From Solen grandis (taxonomy: Eukaryota > Mollusca > Bivalvia > Adapedonta > Solenidae), in the NCBI GenBank assembly GCA_021229015.1, contig CM037783.1, positions 60,709,754 to 60,773,753 on the forward strand: DNA of 64,000 nucleotides. The letters run 5' to 3'. The notes below the pieces were generated by a model. The model saw only the letters and a program-made list of their open reading frames with translations, ran no database searches and was not told the origin of the DNA. Position numbers and translations under genes: made by a program. Positions 11,125 to 22,270 of this stretch are shown piece by piece. Within the stretch, counting starts at the first letter, position 1. The number at the start of each line of letters is the position of its first letter.

Positions 11125-12211
11125 AGAGTAAATCATGGGGTTTTAGTATATAAGTTGATTTGTATGGAGCCTCAGTGTCAGATATCGATGGGAGCTACGG
11201 AAGATGCCTAGTCCAGTCTAGAATATTCTGACCAAATTACACTACGGAGCTTGTGTGAGTAAAATTTTATTTTGTATTTTTTTGGTATATGAAACTTAGA
11301 TTTTATTTAAACATATTTTGTGTTTCTTTTAATTTTCGGTAGTTTAAAATTATTTTGTATATTTGATGTAATTTTGAGAATAATTGTTAGTTTGTAGGTA
11401 TGTCCTTATTTTTGATATTACCTAAATATACATGGAAGCATTTGTCCAACAGTATTTGTTTTGTAATTAAGAATTGTGGAGTTGTATGGAATATCTGTTT
11501 GGTATATAATTGCTAACAAAAAGGGCAGTTCTCACGTTAATGCACTTATGTAAAACCATAATATTGTTGTATGGTATAAAATGCACGTATGTAATACCAG
11601 AGATTTGTTATTTGGTATGAAAGTAGTATTATGAAGTAATACAGTGTCTGCACTTTATTTTTGGTGTTATAAGTAAATTAGAGCTATTTATTGTTTGTAG
11701 ACGTATTTAGTTGGGGCATGGAGCCTATGTAAGCTGGAAGGTTACAGTCGATACGGGACCCCATTGGTAGACTACGTCGCAAGGACGGGAGAATCTACGT
11801 ATGCGTCATATGGACGACAGGGTGTCTACGGTGGACTAAGTAGATCACATTTACTGAAGGGACAGCGACGACAGGAAGTCGGTCCAGTGTTCATCGATAA
11901 GAGCACGTGATATAGTTTATGAGTACTGTGCATTTAGGAATCATTTTGTGAGTGTGGCACATTGAAGTGCGTTCATATCAGTAAGCCATTGTGTAGATTA
12001 ATATGCGGGCTTAGAGTGAAGACGGAACATTCAGTGCAGCTATGTACAATAACAGATAAAGAGACAATTAGCCGGCAGTTTTTTTTCAATTTCTTTAATT
12101 CTTTTTCTAATTCTCATTGTATATATTTTTATATTAAATATATTTTAAAGAAAAGTTGTTTGGTATTTATTCTACCTTAGAGAGTTGTCAGCCCTTGGTC
12201 ATTTTGTTATA

Positions 12212-12216
12212 GATAC
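12212..12216. repeat. Target-site duplication GATAC (right)
   Basis: Exact repeat of 2080-2084 immediately after the 3' LTR. Confidence 0.85.
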
Positions 12217-12415
12217 TGTGCTGCCACAAAGCTGTATCACGGCGTAGACATGTGACATACCTAGTCACATTATCCTGACACCGTACAACCAATCCTGGAA
12301 CTACCCTTATAAGTACTACGGGGCTATACCCTGTTTACGACTTTAAGGAAGACTGTTGCAGCTAATATTGAAAACAATAAAATTAAGTTTGGCTTTGGGT
12401 AACAGTGGGGATCCC
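12217..12415 (-). mobile_element. SINE body (right half, split by LTR element)
   Basis: Starts TGTGCTGCCACA and includes the phrases GTATCACG, AGTCACATTA and TCCTGGAACTA. The reverse complement matches the body of the SINE at 26200-26480 (AGTTCCAGGACTGG ... GTGGCAGCAC). It forms one SINE with 2040-2084. Confidence 0.65.
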
Positions 12416-12574
12416 ATTATATTTTGACCTATATGTTTATATCAATTATAATCCATTGAAGGTATCATCCATATATATATATTTGTGAAACAGATTCTTG
12501 TACTCATCACCTCCATATTTCCTACAGGTTGGACCTGGAACAGTGCTTTGCGTCTGGCAAGGCTATGAAAAATC

Positions 12575-12648
12575 TATGATCAAACGTGATTCGAACCCAC
12601 AACCTCTGGATTCGCAATTATGTACATTACCACTGGACCACGGCAACT
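12575..12648 (-). mobile_element. tRNA-derived SINE head or tRNA pseudogene
   Basis: On the minus strand TGGTCCAGTGG is an A-box match and GGTTCGAATCAC a B-box match, with tRNA-like spacing. The acceptor stem does not pair, so it is not a working tRNA gene. It may be the 5' head of the adjacent split SINE or a separate copy. Confidence 0.6.
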
Positions 12649-12743
12649 TTTCTTTATTTACTTAACTAACTTTAGCATTTTAGTTTGCACTAAAATCGCA
12701 ATATTTGGTCCCTGTTAAACTCAGTTACATATGATCGTTGCAG

Positions 12744-12829
12744 GTTAGCAGAGTTATGGGACAAGGTGAGCCCAGAGTATAGAGCCCTCTACCTGCAGGA
12801 GGCGGCACGTGACCAGCAGACGATATCCG
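12744..12829 (+). CDS. Host exon: C-terminal part of the HMG box
   Basis: An 86-bp exon between CAG (12741-12743) and GTAGGT at 12830. Read in phase with exon 498-627, it gives K, then LAELWDKVSPEYRALYLQEA. This matches the HMG helix 2/3 pattern (L-x-x-x-W-x-x-L/V-S-x-x-x-x-x-x-Y-x-x-x-A), including the near-invariant Trp and Tyr. The exon ends after the first base of a codon, so the next exon must begin at codon position 2. If the donor is not used, the frame stops at TGA about five codons later. The two exons support each other; the parent gene is not recognised. Confidence 0.65.
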
Positions 12830-13900
12830 GTAGGTTGTCGTCATGAGTAAAGTGGAAATCCGATATGACGAAGTTTGCTTTAAATCAACGAATACAAACA
12901 ATTGCAAAAGAAAGTGTGCCTTTTAAATTTTAAAGTTTTTACGTAGTTCTAAAAAGAAAAGGGTAATGCATGAACAACAGAGTAACTGATCAGCAGGGTA
13001 TTCATTCAGACATTCCAAAAAGATTTTGGGGATCACCGGGCATTTGGTCCTGTAATTTTACAAGATTCACGTAACTGAACTGACTACAAGATTTCATTAT
13101 TGTTTTTCATTTATTTTATTAAGCTATTAATAATAGCAAACATTGCTGTTAGAAACTCTACAGCACATTCAGACAGACTGTTTTAAAATATTCACAGGAC
13201 CAAACAGGTCAGACAGACAAGCACTTTTCAAACTGTCTGCCCATTTAATTTTTAGAATCATGCAGTAAGTAAAAGCGAAAAATAAATAAATAAATAAAAC
13301 TGAATAAAAATTTGGAAGTTGTATACAAAATAAATGTATATAAAAGTTATACCCAATTACCCAATTCATGAAAAAGTTATCTGAAGTTTTGATGACCAAT
13401 ATCATATACAGATTATAATTTCTATATCGAAAGCATTGATAATTTAGATGATTGTTTGCAACCAAGACCAAGAAATTATATCAGGGCTTTTTTCCCCGTC
13501 TATAATAGAGGCCTGTATTGACCTTCCCAATTGCAAATAGCCTCCTTTTTCCAAATTTGGCGAAAAAAATATCCACCAAATACAATGCTGAAATTCCTAA
13601 TATGTTGACATACGAGCCTCATGAGTTCTATTTCATGTGATTGGTTTAAAAATTACTTTAGAATCGAATGAAACCAAACAAGCTTTTTTCTTTTGTTGCT
13701 TACCGAAATAAACATCCTTTCAGAATGTCTTGGCACTGCACTGCAATTAACAAATTAATGCAACTTTCAATTTACTAAATGTATGCAGACTTACTTATGT
13801 TTAATAAAAACATATCTTGGAAGTCAGACCTTTTCCCAAACTGGCCGGAAATCGCACTTGAATTTCCCAACATTAAAGGCTAGGACCCCTTCCCAATTTC
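12830..13900. other. No gene seen; presumed intron
   Basis: AT-rich sequence with a short (AAAT)n run near 13280 and no long ORF. The two sides of the assembly gap share short TTCCCAA phrases, so a repeat may lie there. Confidence 0.4.
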
Positions 13901-14000
13901 NNNNNNNNNNNNNNNNNNNNNNNNNNNNNNNNNNNNNNNNNNNNNNNNNNNNNNNNNNNNNNNNNNNNNNNNNNNNNNNNNNNNNNNNNNNNNNNNNNNN
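13901..14000. other. Assembly gap of 100 N
   Basis: Exactly 100 undetermined bases, a conventional scaffold gap of unknown real size. The order of sequence across it depends on scaffolding. Confidence 0.99.
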
Positions 14001-14570
14001 ACATTAACCGGAAGTCGCTCTGTTATGATACAATTTTAGTCTCGGCGACCTTGAACTCCAAAACGACCTAAACGAACTCAAATTCCAATGAACATTGAAA
14101 AGTGAAATGATCACCATTTTTAGGTGTATAAATAGGTGATCGATTTACAATATTGGGTACTTCAATGTTAGATCAAATACCATCTGTTATTCTTCTCTTG
14201 CTTTCGTTGTTTAATTGTGTAATGTTAAATTGACATAAACTCTCGGTAGATTTAAATCATCTAGTTCAGGTTTCTGGACAAATATTTGTTTCGTGCCTAC
14301 GCAATGTCGATTGCAAAGTAACTATCAACATAATTATTAACTTTATTGCCCTAGTAATTGCTACGCTACGCGTCGTGTATGCGTGCACAGTATCTTGCGG
14401 GAGGCCTTGCAATTGATAAAGAAGGAAAGGAACATGTGAAGTGTAACGTTCGACATGTTATTCAAACCGATTCTAGCATGTGAAGGCAACAATCAACAAG
14501 AGCACGCATTTAAGCCTCACGAGGAGTTCGACTAATTACAATGTTTGAAGTTACAATTGCAATAATATCT

Positions 14571-14714
14571 GGCCCCGTGTTCTCGAAAATACTTAAGTAC
14601 AATCTCAGGCCCAAATTTGAGTATCATTCTCAAATCTCTATTGAAACTAATGGACATGGTTTGAGTATGAAAATCATACTTAAGTACCATTTTTATTTTC
14701 GAGAACACGGGGCC
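14571..14714. mobile_element. 144-bp inverted-repeat (MITE-like) element
   Basis: GGCCCCGTGTTCTCGAAAATA at 14571 is mirrored by an end with TTTTCGAGAACACGGGGCC at 14714. Inner CTTAAGTA/TACTTAAG also pair. No clear target duplication. The ORFs on both strands here come from the palindrome. Confidence 0.7.
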
Positions 14715-15519
14715 TGTAGATACTAAACGATATATAGTGCCATAACACATTGCGTAATCATTTTTAATCAAGACCTTAATGGACATTTATGTTTAAATAT
14801 GTTTACATAATTTATGCATCTGAGTTCAATAATCAGGTTGCCCAGTAGCTATACTAGGATAACATTTTTGTGATTGACTTAGCTTTTTTTCCATGCCATT
14901 TTGAGGCCGATATTTCGAGCAATTCTTTTTTGGCAGCATTGCTGTGTTTTCTGTGTCGTATATTAGTACAGGTGCCACTTGTTAAACCTCAAATCAGTTA
15001 AAAAAAGTATTGAATAGATAACATACAATATTCTGGAACTTCTCATTTCCCCAACATGTCCCCCTTTTGGCTTTTACGACGCCATTTTCTTCTCCTGAAA
15101 GGCACAGCCAATACTCCCCGAGAAGTGGAAAAAAAATAAATAAAATAAAAACGCTGACACAAACGCGCATGTTGAGCTGTTGACCTTGTTATGAATGAAT
15201 TATAATCCATTTATATAAGAAAAGATGTGGCTTATACTAAATCATTAGTGACTATGATTGGTGCTTTCGTAAGCCCATGAATCATTTGATGCTGCTAATA
15301 TCCGGAACCTAGATTTTACAGAGCCTACGATCATGTAAAACACATAAGCGTGTCATGTTAAAAAACATTAACAAATGCACTAGAATGACTTTTCGATAGG
15401 CAATAAATTGATTTTGGTAATTGTCTACCACGCGTGGTCATTGGTTTCTAATCTTAAACATGATTCAAAATAAGAAGGAAGATACGGGTATACCATTCCA
15501 TTTTAGCGACTTTGACTTT

Positions 15520-15582
15520 CGGGTGTGGGTCGAACCAGTAACATGCGAAGCATACGCTCTAACCACTCAGCCACTGGGACCA
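15520..15582 (-). mobile_element. tRNA-like SINE head (Ser/Leu-like) or pseudogene
   Basis: The minus strand reads GTGGCTGAGTGGTTAGAGCG, then GGTTCGACCC, as in class II tRNAs, but without a proper long arm or acceptor stem. 14715-15519 otherwise shows nothing I can name. Confidence 0.55.
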
Positions 15583-15949
15583 AAAACAAATCTAAGCGAA
15601 CTTTTAACGTTCTATAGTTTGACTTAGTAATCACAGATTACATATACGACCTCCCCAAAAGGTTGTAAACTTTACTTAATCCCCAGTTTCTATTCTAAGT
15701 TACTGTTAATCAAACTTTTATATCAGTGCCAGACATTGAGAGAATTCTTAATCAGACATGGAATGGCATTACATTGCACCTAAAACATGGTTGGTAACTA
15801 GTCAGTAACAGTTTTGACTTTGCAAACTGAATACATAATGTATAAATGAAGAGTCCACATCTAGCATTTTGGTCAATTTTGATCAAGATAATTTCACAAA
15901 ATATTCCCTCAACATAACTTGTACATACTAATGTACGTACATTGTGTAG

Positions 15950-16425
15950 AGCAATGGTCCAGAGGTAGGACACGCGCGTCGGGATCGAGAGGTCCCTGGT
16001 TCGAGTCTTGCTAAGGACGCTGCTGATTTCCTTGGGAAGAAATTTATTCTGCATTGTTTCACTTCATCCAGTTGTAAATGGGTATCTGAGAGGGTGGTAT
16101 AATTCCGTGGCGCCATACTATGGGCTGCCAAAAGCGGAGTAAAAGACTCCCAAGGGAGATCAATAGATGGATACTAGTAGCCCGATGACCAGGGGTCAAA
16201 GCTATTAAGTTGGTAAACGTGCCAACAGTATGAAACTTAGACTAAAGCATGCCTCTCCTTGTTTACATTTAGGCGCTCGGTCCCATTGGAGGAGTTATTT
16301 AAGCATCCTTTCCGCATTTGGGATAAAATGATTTAGTGTTGTATCACATGTTATCTGTCTCATTAAACAGAGTTTCAAAATGACTGAAATACTGTTAATT
16401 GGACGTTAAACCCAAACTAACCATA
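15950..16425 (+). mobile_element. tRNA-derived SINE with long body
   Basis: The head at 15957-16012 has A-box-like TGGTCCAGAGG and B-box TGGTTCGAGTC. The body includes TTTCACTTCATCCAG and TGTAAATGGGTA, a central block I associate with mollusc/metazoan SINEs (possibly the MetaSINE type, not verified). It ends TGGACGTTAAAC. A nearly full copy of about 470 bp. Confidence 0.65.
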
Positions 16426-16454
16426 ACGTCGCATTCCTCAGAGGGTGATAATAT

Positions 16455-16535
16455 CATAATGTTCACCTGAGACAAGTTATGTCAACCGAGGTGTCAGCCG
16501 ACGTAAACAGTAACTTGTCAGGAGTAAACATAATG
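16455..16535. repeat. Imperfect inverted repeat
   Basis: CATAATGTTCACC...GACAAGTTA is mirrored by TAACTTGTC...GTAAACATAATG. Probably a short fold-back remnant. Confidence 0.45.
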
Positions 16536-17026
16536 TTCTATCGCTCTAATTGTTATCTGCTACGTCATCAATTTATGCACATATGATTTGCTAACGGGGA
16601 CAAACGAAAGAACTATGTGAAACGTTAAAAATGACGAAAATATTTGGGATATGTAAATTAGGTATTTTTTGTAAACAACCGAATATTTTTAAATAAAATA
16701 TTCTTTTCTTATTTATGACTTATATTAATGTTGTCGTAACTAAGAATGGTCAGATTGCACCTCTTAACAAATCTGTAACATACAGTTTGCTTTTCTGTTA
16801 AAAAAAATATACACTGCTGCTTTAGGAAGAATAATGGGCCTTTAAATAATGTGCCTTAAACTAATATTATGTTGTCTCATTGCACTATGTAAACTTTGAC
16901 TGTTTTTGTTGTTGTTTTTTCGAAAAAAAAAAGCTGTTTAGTCTGATATACATTATTTATATAAAAGATGACGCAAACAAATGCTTATTTCCTACATTTG
17001 ACGCTTTGTGTATGTCTAATTTTTAG

Positions 17027-17280
17027 ATTACGATAATTATTATGATATATCAACGGATGTCACGTCAATGTTCTATAATATCTACATGTATACGAGAACG
17101 AGTATGTCGTACAATAGGTCTTACATTATTTGCACCAATGGTGATCAAAGAACATATCAATGGTGGTTCATATTTGAATTACATGCACCTAATCATTTTG
17201 TTTATTTTCTTAAAAGCCTACGATATCCACGTAAATGGCATCTTTTAGTGCACTTCGAGGGATGTGTCTGCTGCAAGTGA
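17027..17280 (+). other. Open stretch after a good splice acceptor (candidate exon, weak)
   Basis: The acceptor CTAATTTTTAG ends at 17026. The frame with TAC at 17029 stays open for about 83 codons to TGA 17278-17280. It needs two bases to complete a codon, which fits the one base left by exon 12744-12829. A donor-like GTATGT at 17102 could end it early. The peptide is Tyr-rich at first and ends EGCVCCK. I recognise no domain, and an open frame of this size is not rare in AT-rich DNA. Confidence 0.2.
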
Positions 17281-17548
17281 TAGTCTAGTTGATACTTGAT
17301 CGTTGATTCGCGTTATAACATCTGCAGACATCGACCGAACATCTTCAGATCAGATTCATGCAAAATATTTGAATAAGAGTTCGTGCTCAATTAAATTTCT
17401 ATTTAATTGTGCTCAATTCTATTCCACGTGTGCAGTCTTACAGTTTAACACTGATTGTCTTGATTATGTTTTATGTATCAATATTAGGTAAAAATACACT
17501 GCAGTGTATTACTTTGTATTGTATTGTATGTGTTTTGATATGACCGTA

Positions 17549-17553
<5 letters not shown>

Positions 17554-17594
<41 letters not shown>
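17554..17594. repeat. (TA)n microsatellite
   Basis: About 41 bases of alternating TA. 17600-19080 shows only AT-rich unique sequence and a short GT run near 18531-18544. Confidence 0.95.
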
Positions 17595-17596
<2 letters not shown>

Positions 17597-19086
17597 CACT
17601 ATTTTGAAATTTCACATAATATTACGAAGCCCGAATGTGTATTAAAATAAAATATTCCATCTGTTTTGTTCTCTTTCTCTCTTTCTCCCTCTCTTTCGCA
17701 AACCACGGATTAGTCATTGGAAAACGTTTTAAAGAATGAGTCACAAAAGATACCTAGTATGACGAAACTTTTGTTCATGCCAATTATGAATTCGCTAATA
17801 AACTCTAATATAACAATAATAAAATATTTCTTAGAAAGCAACTCATTGGTTATATGAATTATTCATAAAACTTCACAGAACTAGGGATTGGAAGCACGAC
17901 TTTGCAGTTTGGGTAGAAAGTTTGGTAGAAATTTCATTTTTTTTACTGCAACTTCTGTAGAAGTAGTTTTGGCGAGGATTGATTGTTTTGTAGATGAATC
18001 AAATGTGTGATATATAATGGCATGTAGTTAGCTAGGAAGTTTTCGAAAAACAAACCTGCATGGTTATCCAATTAGCAATATGGTTTCGAGTTTATTGATT
18101 TTGCAATCAGTTTAACCAACTAAAACACCAGTTTCAATGCAAAGGGTAGGTAAAACAATAAAGTTTGAGTCAAGTTTGAACTGGTTTAAAATTCAATGTC
18201 TTTGACGAAAAACGACTCGACCCTGTCCCTTACCTACTAACGTCTATTTAAGGTTTAGTTTCTGTTTGTTCATTCGTGTAGCGAATTACGGTTACACTCT
18301 CGTTTCTCCTATGTTCTTATAATCGAATTCCAACTTATTAAAAGCTATTTCCCTATATAAGATCGTGTAGGAAATGTATGTAAAAAAATACAACATTAAT
18401 TTGTATGAGTATGTTTGGATAAAGTTTGACAGGGTTAACTTTTGTCCGCCTGATTTCCATGTTTCATATGTTTTGTACTATAGTGATGTAAAATAGGTTT
18501 AAAAAATGACCACCTGCTGTTGTTTTTTTTCTTGTGTGTGTGTGTGACAAAATTATTCTGTTATTTCATAATGTTTAATGTTACATAGTGTAAATTTTAC
18601 ATTGAGTATAGAAATAAATAAAGGAGTGTTGAGATTTGATACTATCCAACAAAAATATTACATTGGAGTTGACATTACCATTTGAATTATTTATATTGCA
18701 TGACATTTCAAGAAACATGCGATATGCATGATCATATGCTAGTATAACTCTCATTATAAACTCGAAACGATCAATCTATGTCCTACGTCACTTTGATCAT
18801 CAATATTTCGACGCAATAATGTCTAATGCCGTTGTCTACTTAATGCTATATCATAAGATCAAAGAGGCCTTTAATTTAAGTAATTATATCGAGTAGATGT
18901 GGTCACTTCAGGGAATCTGTCAATGAAATAGGAGCTTACATTGTATAAGTACATTTTTATTGTATGTATGTGTTCATTGCGTGAATCTAAACTAATTGCA
19001 ATGAGTCTCATATAAAATCTGATTACTGTCGACATAAAAACCCAAATTTGCATTCTTGATATCGATTGAGTTCCATGCGAAATCAA

Positions 19087-19121
<35 letters not shown>

Positions 19122-19443
19122 GGGGCCTGATTTCCCCTGAGATTTGGCTATTATGTGAAATATATATAAAAGAGGGTGGAAAAGGGGTATGATCCCTCTC
19201 GGGTTAACAGGCATGACCCCCCCCCCCCACCTCGAGAGTTGGCTATGAAGTTAAAAAATCCAGCAATATAGTAGTGTTTTGACATCAAATTACGCCCCCA
19301 CCCACGTACTGTGATTTTAAGATATTACTACATCTCCCCCCCCTCACACACACACCCACGTACGGTGATTTTCATAATAGGAAATGGACATGGTAATCAT
19401 CCCTGTCGGAAACCCCTGAGACAAATTGCTTGATCCGCGCATG
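19087..19443. repeat. Dispersed repeat with G/C homopolymers, copy 2
   Basis: Opens with 34 consecutive G (19087-19120). It then has GATTTGGCTATTAT, a C run, two CACGTAC-GTGATTTT phrases and GGATCCGCGCATG... equivalents in the order seen at 1200-1530. The poly-G length is likely unreliable in assembly. Confidence 0.7.
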
Positions 19444-19928
19444 AGTTCCACGATGAAGCAATTTTATCTGCTATAGTGATAATGACAGAGCTGTGATTGG
19501 TAATTCATACTTGTATGGCTAATTTGCTAATAAACGACATAGAGCAATTATCTTCCCATGTTTTCTCCATGAACCCCATTCATATAGGTTTCATGGTTTT
19601 CCAACCCTAGAACGTCAGTACGTCAGCTATCACAGGTAGGGTTATTTTTATGTCTATCATTCACGGAAGCAGCAATTGAGCATAGGGTGTCTGAGCCGGC
19701 CCCAGTACTGAAGTCCTAGTCTGAGATGAACCCCCTTTTGCATAAGTATTTGAATTTGATGGCAAAACATAAAACCCTTCTAAGATTTAACACTAAGAGC
19801 CCTGTTTTATCTTATGCTAACTGATGAAATACTGTGTTATATCAGTGAGATAAAATCTATATCCAACAGCTTGAAAGTGCCGGAACTATTTTTTTTACTC
19901 CTATAGACTATTAATATGGGTATGTAGC

Positions 19929-19996
19929 GAAGTGATACAATTTTCAAATTTTCACTCGCTCGACGCGTTCGTGAAAATATCAAAATGTATCACTTC
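19929..19996. repeat. Inverted repeat, arms about 27 bp
   Basis: GAAGTGATACAATTTTCAAA and its continuation pair with a right arm ending GTATCACTTC, around a CG-rich loop (CTCGCTCGACGCG). 20000-21800 is AT-rich with no gene seen. Confidence 0.6.
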
Positions 19997-21802
19997 TCGA
20001 TGAGATATATTCCATATCCACTCAAAATAAGCAAATATCCTCTACTTATCACTTTCCTGATTAAGGGGCGTGAAGGGAGAGAGTCAGCGCATGATGATTT
20101 TTTCTTCCATCTGAAGAAGTATTTCTTGTCAACATTGATCTCAAATGCAAAATAACATAGGACTTCATTTTCATATTTTCCCTTTCAATTAACATTCAGA
20201 AAAATGGCCGAGTACTGATAAATAGGTCTTTGAGGCTTAAATATAATTTTAAGCTTGTATGCATTCCATACATTACATTTAAGAGCAGCTTGGGAAAGCA
20301 AGGAACTAGTTACATGTATAAAGATATAACGAACTCCCATAATTATTTTCTATGAGCATTTAATGTTATATATAAATCATAAAAACATGTTTTTGCTCGT
20401 ACACTAATGGCAGATAATGACATGTAAATAGTATTTCCTACATTACGAAAAAAATAAATGAATGCCTTAGGTAAATATATCTGATCATTTCGAATACATA
20501 CAAAATATGTGCTTAATACTGATTTCGTTGCCTACGATATTTTGAAAAACTTAAAAATGTACTTGAAAACATCTTCTAATACTTAATAAGAGGTTGAATA
20601 TATTTTTTTTGAGACATTACGTACCGTATATGGGATAGTGTCCATTTGACTGGATAAGTCTGATCGATAAGTTAATAAAAAAAAAATGGCGACATTCTAG
20701 ACAGTGCTTTTTTAAATAACAAAATACATATTAAAGTATTCCATTTAATGTATTCAATCTATAGTTTAACTTGATCTTAAAGTACTCCATTCAATGTTAA
20801 ATGTTTTTTCCCGATATCCATTTATGCTATTGTAATAACAGGAATGCTACTGTTTACTGTTTAAGAGAAAAATGCCTGGAAAATATTTTGTTGTTACTTT
20901 TCCAGTCACATTTGAAATCAAATCTGTCATTAATATCAACCAGATTTAAGGTAAGTAATGTTATAATACTATTATATTGTTTTCTTTCACATCGCCATTT
21001 TCTAGTCATAAAATGCTTTCAAACAATATAGAAACAACATGTCTATAGTAGGTGAACTACCTTAATGTCAATTCATTGAAAGTGCATTGCATTAATACAA
21101 TTGATTTAAGTCTAGATTTTTCTCCTCTTAACATAATTCAGATACAGTGTTTATTTTACTGAGATTTGCTAAAAGTCGACATTTACTAATTGATTTTGAA
21201 AATTGAAATCTCATTTAGGAACGATCGCAAATAATAAATCAAACTGAACAGTTAGGGAATTACACACTGAAAGGACGTATTGAAAATTAAAGTTCGCCAA
21301 GCAATTTGTATTTTTCCTTAAGAAAGTATGCATTATTAAACTACCATTAATCATCTTATAACAGAATATCAGAGACAGTATTTTAGCACAATCCGGGGGA
21401 GTATCAAACGTGGAAAAATGAATGGAGTTTTAAGTCCAAGGAAACCGAATTTTCAATTACTTCTTTCTCCATATTACGATCCATTTTATTTACAGAAAAA
21501 CACCATGGAAACTGCGACCGTCTTGAAAAAATGACTTTTAGAATACTTTTTTTTTGATGCAGCAATATCATATTTATAAAGCCAAACATTATTACAAAAA
21601 CCTACATTTAGCGAACATATATCAGTAAATTGTATTTATTTTCCATCTGACTCAATCTCTTTCTTAAATCAAGAAACATTTATTTTAAACTATGTCATGG
21701 GTAACAAAACACGTCACAGTTCAAGTTATTCCCCTTGACGATGCCAGTACTTTGCAGCTATGAGTGTAGTGAAAAATATTACCCGAACACAACCATTTAA
21801 AG

Positions 21803-21952
21803 TAAAGTCCTTGTAATGGTTCCGCTTTGTCTTGGATCAATTAACCTCTACCAAGACAACGAAGGTACCCTAATTAAACATTAGGAAACCTTGGTTATCT
21901 CCGTGAAAAACCACGAAGTCCGAAATGTAGCGGAACCATTACAGGGACTTTA
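21803..21952. mobile_element. 150-bp MITE-like element with TA flanks
   Basis: AAAGTCCTTGTAATGGTTCC at the left end is mirrored by GGAACCATTACAGGGACTTT at the right. TA lies at both outer edges, compatible with a Tc1/mariner-type TA duplication. The interior is non-coding. Confidence 0.72.
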
Positions 21953-22068
21953 CCTTGAAATGAATAATAAACGAGAAGTTGCTCATATTTCTTTTATATT
22001 TTTTTAATGAAAAAGAACGGTAAGCTTTCTATGGTTAACGTCATCCCAACGTTATTTCAGTCATTTCG

Positions 22069-22141
22069 TCCATTGAAAGCCAGAAGGAGCTATCAGCATA
22101 TGTAAACAGAAGGCTGATAGCCCCTTTTGGCTTTCAATGGA
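22069..22141. repeat. Near-perfect 29-bp-arm hairpin
   Basis: The left arm (TCCATTGAAAGCCA...TATCAGC) pairs with the right arm (GCTGATA...TGGCTTTCAATGGA) except for one A-C mismatch and one G-T wobble. The loop is 15 bases. Confidence 0.75.
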
Positions 22142-22159
22142 GGATTTGTATGTACGCAG

Positions 22160-22270
22160 CCTTTCTGCGATATCACGCCGATAGAAAGTGGAAAAGTACC
22201 ATTCCCAGTCACATTACCCTAACATAGAGCCAATCATTTCTGAAATTAATATTACATGCTGAAAGCCACG
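22160..22270 (-). mobile_element. SINE body fragment
   Basis: ATATCACGCCG, CAGTCACATTACCCTAACA and CCAATCATT align with 12235-12310. A truncated copy of the same SINE body. 22271-24250 shows no feature I can support. Confidence 0.45.

Larger units (their letters stand above)
2085..12211 (+). mobile_element. GMR1-like Ty3/gypsy LTR retrotransposon, degenerate
   Basis: A 10.1-kb element with two related LTRs (2085-4523 and 9829-12211), a primer-binding site, a gag-pol region (5328-9634), a polypurine tract and a 5-bp target duplication. The domain order is capsid, CX2C-type zinc knuckle, protease, integrase, reverse transcriptase, RNase H. Integrase upstream of RT is the arrangement known from the GMR1-like group of Ty3/gypsy elements; other gypsy elements have integrase last. 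There is no envelope-like ORF. At least six frame changes or stops interrupt the coding region, so it is not autonomous now. It lies inside the intron of the HMG-box gene in the same orientation. Confidence 0.85.
9829..12211 (+). repeat. 3' LTR
   Basis: Begins TGTCACAAAAT as the 5' LTR does and ends TTGTTATA (CA changed to TA). It carries an insertion at 10191-11124 that the 5' LTR lacks. It gives the empty-site reference for the 5' LTR insertion and the reverse. Confidence 0.88.
628..12743 (+). other. Inferred 12.1-kb intron of the HMG-box gene
   Basis: Runs from GTAAGT at 628 to CAG at 12741-12743, preceded by a weak pyrimidine tract. Phase is preserved across it. About 10.1 kb of its length is the LTR retrotransposon at 2085-12211. 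The rest is a G/C-tract repeat, a SINE and AT-rich sequence. I see nothing specific at 628-1200 or 1540-2040 beyond short C and T homopolymers. Confidence 0.55.

Noticed and set aside
13783..14007. 74-codon ORF
   Set aside because: Almost half of it is the N gap.
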